57,660 nt of DNA from Beijerinckiaceae bacterium (GTDB lineage Bacteria; Pseudomonadota; Alphaproteobacteria; Rhizobiales; Beijerinckiaceae). Positions 53,024 through 57,660 of the stretch are shown here, piece after piece (position 1 is the stretch's first letter; each line of letters begins with the position of its first letter). Location of the stretch: contig CANJWR010000006.1 in assembly GCA_947478455.1 (NCBI GenBank), positions 1 through 57,660 of the forward strand, read 5' to 3'. The position numbers were made by a program, and so were the translations under genes. Under the pieces are notes generated by a model that was not told the origin of the DNA, made no database searches, and saw nothing but the letters and a program-made list of their open reading frames with translations.

Positions 53024-55026
53024 TCTGCGGGCTTGCCGAGCCCGAGGCTCTGGCGCGCCTCGTCGGCGCTCTCGAAAATCTGCGGCGGGAGCGCGCGCCT
53101 GCTTAGCGCCTCGCCGAGTTTTACACGCAGGAATCCGTTAGTGGTGTAGCGGGTGACACCTACATAAAACGCGTCCACGAGGCTGCGCACCATCGCTGAA
53201 TAGTCATCAAGCAATTCGGGAACAATGCTGAAATCATCGTAATTGACGATGGCGTGAACCCGATGTCCGACAGGCCCCAGACTGGCGCGCACCTTGGCGT
53301 CGATCATCGCAATATCGGCCTGCGTGCGCACAGCCAGCCGCTCGAAGTTGATAAAGAACAGGTTCTGTTTTTCGTCGTACACGAAGCGTTCGTTGAACGG
53401 CACACGTAGCAGATCGTCGCGTAGTCCCATCGGACCCGGCCTGAAAATGCGCGCATCCATCAGGACCGGCGCACCCCTGATCACAGGCCTGAAATCCATC
53501 TGGCCCAGAATATCGCGTTCGATGTCGACACCCGGCGCAATCTCGGTCAGTTCAAGGCCATCAGGCGTCAGGCAAAACACGCAACGCTCGGTGATGAACA
53601 TCACGGGCTGCTTCCGTCGCAGCGCATAGTCGCCGCTGAACGTGACCTGCTGCACATGATCGAGAAATTTGGCGGTGTCGCCTTCCTGCAGAATGTTCAG
53701 CTTGCCGTCAGCGACTTCGACCACAAGGCCCGAGGCCGTGAAGGTGCCGACAAACACAACCTTCTTGGCGTTCTGGCTGATATTGATGAAGCCACCCGCG
53801 CCCGTCACCTTGCGGCCGAACTTGCTAACGTTGAGATTGCCGTGGCGATCCGCCTGCGCCAGACCCAGAAAGGCGAGATCGAGCCCGCCACCATCGTAGA
53901 AATCGAACTGGTACGGCTGATCAATCACCGCCTGCGTGTTTGTCGCTGCGCCGAAATTCAGGCCCGACGCCGGAATGCCGCCTATCACGCCCGCCTCTGC
54001 GGTGAGGGTGATGAGATCGATCACCTTCTCTTCATTAGCCACATCGCCGATCCCCTCCGGCATGCCGATGCCGAGATTGACGACGCTGTTGGGCGCGAGC
54101 TCGAACGCCGCGCGCCGCGCAATGATCTTGCGCTCGCTCATTTCCAGCGGCGGCAGCGAACCGGTGCGCACCTTGATCTCGCCCGAAAAAGCCGGGTTAT
54201 AGGCGCTCACGAACGTCTGCCAGTGATTTTCCGGCTGCGCCACAACCACACAATCGACCATGATTCCGGGCACTTTTACCTGACGCGGATTGAGACTGCC
54301 GCTTTCGGCCACACGCTCCACCTGCGCGATCACGATGCCGCCGGAATTGCGCACGGCCATCGCGATGGACAGAACCTCAAGCGTCAGCGCCTCCTTTTCC
54401 ATCGTGATATTGCCTTCCGGATCACCGGTAGTGCCCCGAATGATCCCGACATGAATTGGAAACGTCCGATACATCAGGCATTCGTCGCCGCCGATCGTGA
54501 CGAGTTCGACAATATCTTCGGTAGTGCGCGCATTGATCTTGCCGCCACCGTTGCGGGGATCGACAAACGTGCAAAGCCCAACCTTCGTCAGATGCGCTGG
54601 ACGATGCGCGGCGATGTCGCGAAAAAGATGCGAGATCACGCCCTGCGGAAGATTGTAGGCCTCGATCCTGTTGTCGATGGCGAGTTCCTGCAGTTTCGGC
54701 ACAAGCCCCCAATGACCGCCGATGACGCGCTTCAGCAATCCTTCATGGGCGAGCAGATTGAGGCCGCGCGATTTTCCGTCGCCCTGTCCGGCCGCATAGA
54801 CGAGCGTCAGGTCTCTCGGCTTTCCCATCGGAAAATGCGCGCCGTCATCCTGCTCCAGCCAGGCCTGTTCGAGCGCAATAGCGATCTCTTCTGCGAAACC
54901 GATGCCCACGAAGCCGCCGGTCGCAATGGTGTCGCCGGGGCGGATCAGCCGAACGGCCTCGGCGGCCGTGACGACCTTGCCCTTTTCGGAGAACCGTAGA
55001 TACGGCAGCACCGGATGCTGGGCCAT
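52999..55026 (-). CDS. Acyl-CoA:acetate/3-ketoacid CoA-transferase, fused alpha-beta with a C-terminal extension
   Basis: 675 residues, longer than the usual 520 of YdiF/PCT-type fused enzymes. The alpha half has [17 protein letters not shown]; the beta half has [14 protein letters not shown] and the catalytic Glu in TAEAGVIGG. The last 150 residues (from about 525, [12 protein letters not shown]) form an extra domain I do not recognise, ending near [13 protein letters not shown]. Start at 55026 behind GGAGAC. It moves CoA between carboxylates, perhaps the acids taken up by the neighbouring transporter. Confidence 0.9.
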   Translation of the reverse strand: MAQHPVLPYLRFSEKGKVVTAAEAVRLIRPGDTIATGGFVGIGFAEEIAIALEQAWLEQDDGAHFPMGKPRDLTLVYAAGQGDGKSRGLNLLAHEGLLKRVIGGHWGLVPKLQELAIDNRIEAYNLPQGVISHLFRDIAAHRPAHLTKVGLCTFVDPRNGGGKINARTTEDIVELVTIGGDECLMYRTFPIHVGIIRGTTGDPEGNITMEKEALTLEVLSIAMAVRNSGGIVIAQVERVAESGSLNPRQVKVPGIMVDCVVVAQPENHWQTFVSAYNPAFSGEIKVRTGSLPPLEMSERKIIARRAAFELAPNSVVNLGIGMPEGIGDVANEEKVIDLITLTAEAGVIGGIPASGLNFGAATNTQAVIDQPYQFDFYDGGGLDLAFLGLAQADRHGNLNVSKFGRKVTGAGGFINISQNAKKVVFVGTFTASGLVVEVADGKLNILQEGDTAKFLDHVQQVTFSGDYALRRKQPVMFITERCVFCLTPDGLELTEIAPGVDIERDILGQMDFRPVIRGAPVLMDARIFRPGPMGLRDDLLRVPFNERFVYDEKQNLFFINFERLAVRTQADIAMIDAKVRASLGPVGHRVHAIVNYDDFSIVPELLDDYSAMVRSLVDAFYVGVTRYTTNGFLRVKLGEALSRRALPPQIFESADEARQSLGLGKPADQVSLTRG

Positions 55027-55108
55027 GAATGTCTCCGTCCCGTTCGGCGGATGCAGTCGCATCCGCCCATGATGTCGTATTCCGCCGCATGCTTGCGAGC
55101 CAGAAAGT

Positions 55109-56353
55109 TCAATGCAGATCGCGCTCCATGCTCACCGCGATTTTGCGCCGGCGCGGCATAAACACAATCCAGAGGATCAGGTTCAGACAGGCCGACACAG
55201 CAAAGGCCGCACGCAATCCGAAATGGGTGGATGCCAATCCGATCAGCAGTGAACCCAATGCAGGCGCGCCGCGAAAGATCATGATGTAGAGGCTCATCAC
55301 CCGTCCGCGCATGTCGTCGCCCACGGCATTCTGCACCAGCGCCTGCACACTGGTCGACATGGTATTCAGCGAAAAGCCCATCAGGACCGCGAACGGGATG
55401 CCGATATAGATCCATTCAGTCGAGACAAGCCCGAACGTCCCGATCGACAAAAGCAAAGCTCCGTTCACCACCACATTGGTCAGGCCCGAAATGCGTCCGC
55501 GAAACGCAATCCATCCCGCCGAGATCATCGCCCCGATGCCCAGGCTCGAGGTGAGCCACGCAAGCCCCACCGGACCCGCGTGAAACACCGATCCGGCAAT
55601 GCCGGGCATCATGTCCTGAATGGGTCGCGTAAAGCAGGAGGCTACAGTCAGCATGAGAAAAATCGGACCGATTCCGCCGTGATTGCGCACAAAGGAGAAC
55701 GATTCCTTCACGTCGTTGAACATGTTCTTCGGCTTGCGCGCCTCGCCCTCGGGTGGTCGCAATTTCACAAAGAACAGCGCCAGTTGAAGCCAGGCGCTCC
55801 CGAAAGCGTTGACCAGCAATGTGGAGCCGACGCCGAAGACCGGAATGATCATGGCCGCGATCGCTGGCCCCAGAAAGCGCGAACCATGAAAAAAGGCCGA
55901 GTCGAGCGCAATGCCGCTGGCAAGATCGGCGCGCGGCAAGGTTCGCGGCATGACTGACAGGCGCGCGGCCGACATGAACGGATAGACGATGCCGTAAAAG
56001 ACCGTCAGAGCCAGCAAAACTTCGATTCGCAACAAGTCGGCGAAATAGAAGGCCGGCAAGGCGGCTCCATGCAGCAGAATGCAGACCTGCGTGAGGCGGA
56101 ACTGTTTCAGCACCTCCCACCGATCCGCCAGTGCGCCCGCAATCGGTGCGAGCAGCAGGAGCGGCGCAAGATCTGCGGCGGTCACGATGCCAAGCCAAAG
56201 CGGCGAATGGGTCATGTCCCACGCCAGCCAGCCTATGCCGACCCTTTGCATCCAGAATGTGATGTAGTTGGGAATACATCCGCCCATGAAGATCGCGTAG
56301 TTGCGATGGGTCCAGACACGCAGGACCGGCGGCAACGTACGGGATTTCAACAT
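55109..56353 (-). CDS. MFS transporter, EntS/TMS-type exporter-like
   Basis: 414 residues with 12 predicted membrane segments. The loop [15 protein letters not shown] after TM2 and the block [26 protein letters not shown] place it with MFS_3 members, often annotated as enterobactin exporters. The substrate is unknown. It lies 82 bp upstream of the CoA-transferase gene on the same strand, so the two may be cotranscribed. Confidence 0.88.
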   Translation of the reverse strand: MLKSRTLPPVLRVWTHRNYAIFMGGCIPNYITFWMQRVGIGWLAWDMTHSPLWLGIVTAADLAPLLLLAPIAGALADRWEVLKQFRLTQVCILLHGAALPAFYFADLLRIEVLLALTVFYGIVYPFMSAARLSVMPRTLPRADLASGIALDSAFFHGSRFLGPAIAAMIIPVFGVGSTLLVNAFGSAWLQLALFFVKLRPPEGEARKPKNMFNDVKESFSFVRNHGGIGPIFLMLTVASCFTRPIQDMMPGIAGSVFHAGPVGLAWLTSSLGIGAMISAGWIAFRGRISGLTNVVVNGALLLSIGTFGLVSTEWIYIGIPFAVLMGFSLNTMSTSVQALVQNAVGDDMRGRVMSLYIMIFRGAPALGSLLIGLASTHFGLRAAFAVSACLNLILWIVFMPRRRKIAVSMERDLH

Positions 56354-56699
56354 CTAGGCCGGCCTTCCGGGTGGATTGCTGGACCAGTCCGGTCTTTGGC
56401 TTGGCCGGGCGGGCGTTTGCCCTTCTTAGGTGAATCGTCGGCAAAACTGCAAGCCAGCCGCAGCGGGGTGCAACGCGCTACACGATGTTCGCCGGGATTC
56501 CCGAACCGAGGCTTCCGTCGCCCGGCGCAGCCGACGCGCGAATAATGTTAATACGGCTTTTGCCAAACGCGCGACTGTGCTTAAATCCCGTGAAGCGGGA
56601 CCTTTGAAAAACAAGCTTGCCAAGCTGGCGAAAGTGGTGTGATTACGCCGGCGAATTTAATCCAGTCTGAAAGGCTGGCGACAGGGTAGTAGGGACGCA
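56354..56699. other. Spacer with no supported gene
   Basis: An open frame at 56430-56642 (70 residues, Arg/Lys-rich) has no start signal, no family and atypical codon use, so I do not call it. This spacer is the promoter region for the leftward MFS gene and the rightward small secreted protein. Confidence 0.45.
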
Positions 56700-57020
56700 A
56701 TGGGTCGAAAGGGCCAGCACAGCGGAATTGCGTCGCGCATCAGCTATTTGCTGGTGCTGCTCGCGTCGCTGATGGCGTTCGGCGTCGAACCCGGCAATGC
56801 GGCTGACAGGCTGTCGTCGTCCATTTCCATCTCTGTGGATTGCGACGAGGATCAGGGCTCTGGCCCGGACGACAACGATTTTACCCTTGTTGAAGCGACC
56901 GAGACCCGCTCGCTCGGCACGTGTCGCTATATCAATTCGCACGTCGTCAATGACCGTGCGGTACCGACGCAGTCGTCGTACCATTTCCTCGTAAGAGGCC
57001 CGCCGTCGCAGCTCGGCTGA
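56700..57020 (+). CDS. Small secreted protein of unknown function
   Basis: 106 residues. A signal peptide is likely (about 1-33: basic start, YLLVLLASLMAFG core, GNAAD cut). The mature part is short, acidic and has two Cys (VDCDEDQ and GTCRY) that could form a disulfide. AGGGA precedes the ATG. No family recognised. It lies upstream of the second TctA gene; a connection is unproven. Confidence 0.5.
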   Translation: MGRKGQHSGIASRISYLLVLLASLMAFGVEPGNAADRLSSSISISVDCDEDQGSGPDDNDFTLVEATETRSLGTCRYINSHVVNDRAVPTQSSYHFLVRGPPSQLG

Positions 57021-57100
57021 TCGACTGACGGGGCGCTCGAATCAGCCCCGCCTCGACACGCCAACTCAATTTCCTGCGGCGCACCAAGCGAAATACGCAA

Positions 57101-57116
57101 GTCAAGAACTGTTGAC
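57101..57116. promoter_or_regulatory. Palindrome upstream of the second tctA
   Basis: GTCAA-GAACTG-TTGAC is a 5+6+5 palindrome 140 bp before the start at 57256. An 8-bp perfect hairpin GACGCCGC/GCGGCGTC follows at 57136-57158. Either could be a regulator site or leader structure. Seen by eye only. Confidence 0.3.
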
Positions 57117-57255
57117 GGCTTCATTGCATCCGCATGACGCCGCCGGCCATGCGGCGTCGCAGAAATCGCAATCCATCCAGAGACAGGAACGACGCCCGGA
57201 AATCCGCTCGGATCGAGCGGAGATTCGCGGCCAGGGAACCCAAAGGGAATTCAAT

Positions 57256-57660
57256 ATGGCAGCCGACTGGTTGAACGCATTGGGAGGAGGATTGTTCATC
57301 ATCCTCGAACCCCATCGACTGGCGCTATTGTGGGGCGGTGTGCTCTGCGGTCTCGCGCTTGGAATTTTGCCCGGCATTGGCGGCGTTGCAGGCACAGCCC
57401 TGCTTCTTCCGTTCACCTACAGCATGGACCCGGCCGCCGCGATGGCGCTGCTGCTCGGCCTTGCGGCCACCACTACGCACGGCGATCCGATTTCGGCGAT
57501 CGTGCTCGGCGCGCCAGGCCATGCGGCCTCGGCGGCAACCGCGCTCGACGGTTATCCGATGACGAAACGAGGCGAGGGCGCTCGAGCGCTCGGGGCGGCC
57601 TACATGTCGGCCCTGATGGGCGGCCTGTTCGGCGCTGTCCTGATGGCCGTCGCCCTGCCA
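57256..57660 (+). CDS. Second TTT large permease subunit (TctA), partial at window end
   Basis: First 135 residues, cut by the window edge with the frame open. LGILPGIGGVAGTALLLPFTYSMD matches the first TctA repeat. AATTTHGDPISAIVLGAPG and ALDGYPMTKRGEGARALGAAYMSALMGGLFGAVL follow the family. CAAAGGGAATTCAAT precedes the ATG. It lacks the [12 protein letters not shown] wording of the first TctA, so it is a distinct paralog. Its TctB/TctC may lie beyond the window, or it may use the orphan receptors. Confidence 0.9.
   Translation, partial: MAADWLNALGGGLFIILEPHRLALLWGGVLCGLALGILPGIGGVAGTALLLPFTYSMDPAAAMALLLGLAATTTHGDPISAIVLGAPGHAASAATALDGYPMTKRGEGARALGAAYMSALMGGLFGAVLMAVALP

Noticed and set aside
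53656..54999. A 447-residue rightward frame
   Set aside because: Antisense shadow of the CoA-transferase gene, His/Arg-rich with no family.
56430..56642. A 70-residue basic frame
   Set aside because: No Shine-Dalgarno, no family and poor codon use; left as spacer.
1..57660. CRISPR arrays, tRNA/rRNA genes, prophage or integron structures
   Set aside because: No regularly spaced direct repeats, no tRNA-like cloverleaf ends and no integrase or transposase frame were seen.

Overview
The window is high-GC DNA from an alphaproteobacterium, most likely of the order Hyphomicrobiales (Rhizobiales). I base this on gene content: a BrnA/BrnT remnant, an Hsp20-DUF1150 pair, the pth-rplY pair, a LysR protein of the DWDKLRIF type and several tripartite tricarboxylate transporter (TTT) receptor proteins. 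Three kinds of palindromic intergenic repeat typical of that order also point there. I cannot place it to genus. There are no rRNA or tRNA genes, CRISPR arrays, intact insertion sequences or phage genes. It reads as an ordinary chromosomal segment of housekeeping genes interleaved with accessory metabolic genes.

Layout. 0-9 kb: a 2OG-Fe(II) oxygenase, trxB, a LysR regulator, msrP, a fused double MaoC dehydratase, ychF, a YchJ/SEC-C protein and an orphan TTT receptor. 9-20 kb: a decayed brnT toxin with an intact brnA antitoxin, a thioredoxin/CcdA pair, a MAPEG protein, pth-rplY-prs, a lipoprotein, then uvrC-GST-pgsA-moaD-moaE and a second orphan TTT receptor. 20-27 kb: a PNPOx-like protein, a methyltransferase, a DTW-domain tRNA-modifying enzyme, two 2OG-Fe(II) oxygenases behind an FNR/FixK-type box, and ilvE divergent from a MarR/response regulator/histidine kinase operon with a second such box between them. 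27-35 kb: membrane and envelope proteins (DUF898, M48 protease, DUF1499), an orphan triheme cytochrome c, two glycosyltransferases and an esterase. 35-42.5 kb: a tightly overlapping three-gene operon (KAS III-like condensing enzyme, heme-oxygenase-like diiron protein, unknown protein), then a dihydroxyphthalate-decarboxylase-like protein, a thiamine-diphosphate enzyme and a third orphan TTT receptor. 42.5-47 kb: dnaN, a PBP1A-type peptidoglycan synthase, DUF1150 and Hsp20. 47-57.7 kb: a complete TctC-TctB-TctA transporter, a LigB-type dioxygenase, a Zn-ribbon methyltransferase, a long CoA-transferase, an MFS transporter, a small secreted protein and the start of a second TctA.

Points that most deserve follow-up: (1) the KAS III/diiron oxidase/unknown-protein operon at 35.7-38.4 kb, which looks like an uncharacterised acyl-chain or small-molecule pathway; (2) a heat-shock promoter and a possible Shine-Dalgarno-masking RNA hairpin in front of hsp20; (3) FNR/FixK-type sites in front of the oxygenase pair and between ilvE and the two-component operon; (4) a brnT toxin killed by two separate lesions beside an intact brnA; (5) a perfect 13-bp inverted repeat ending four bases before a start codon.
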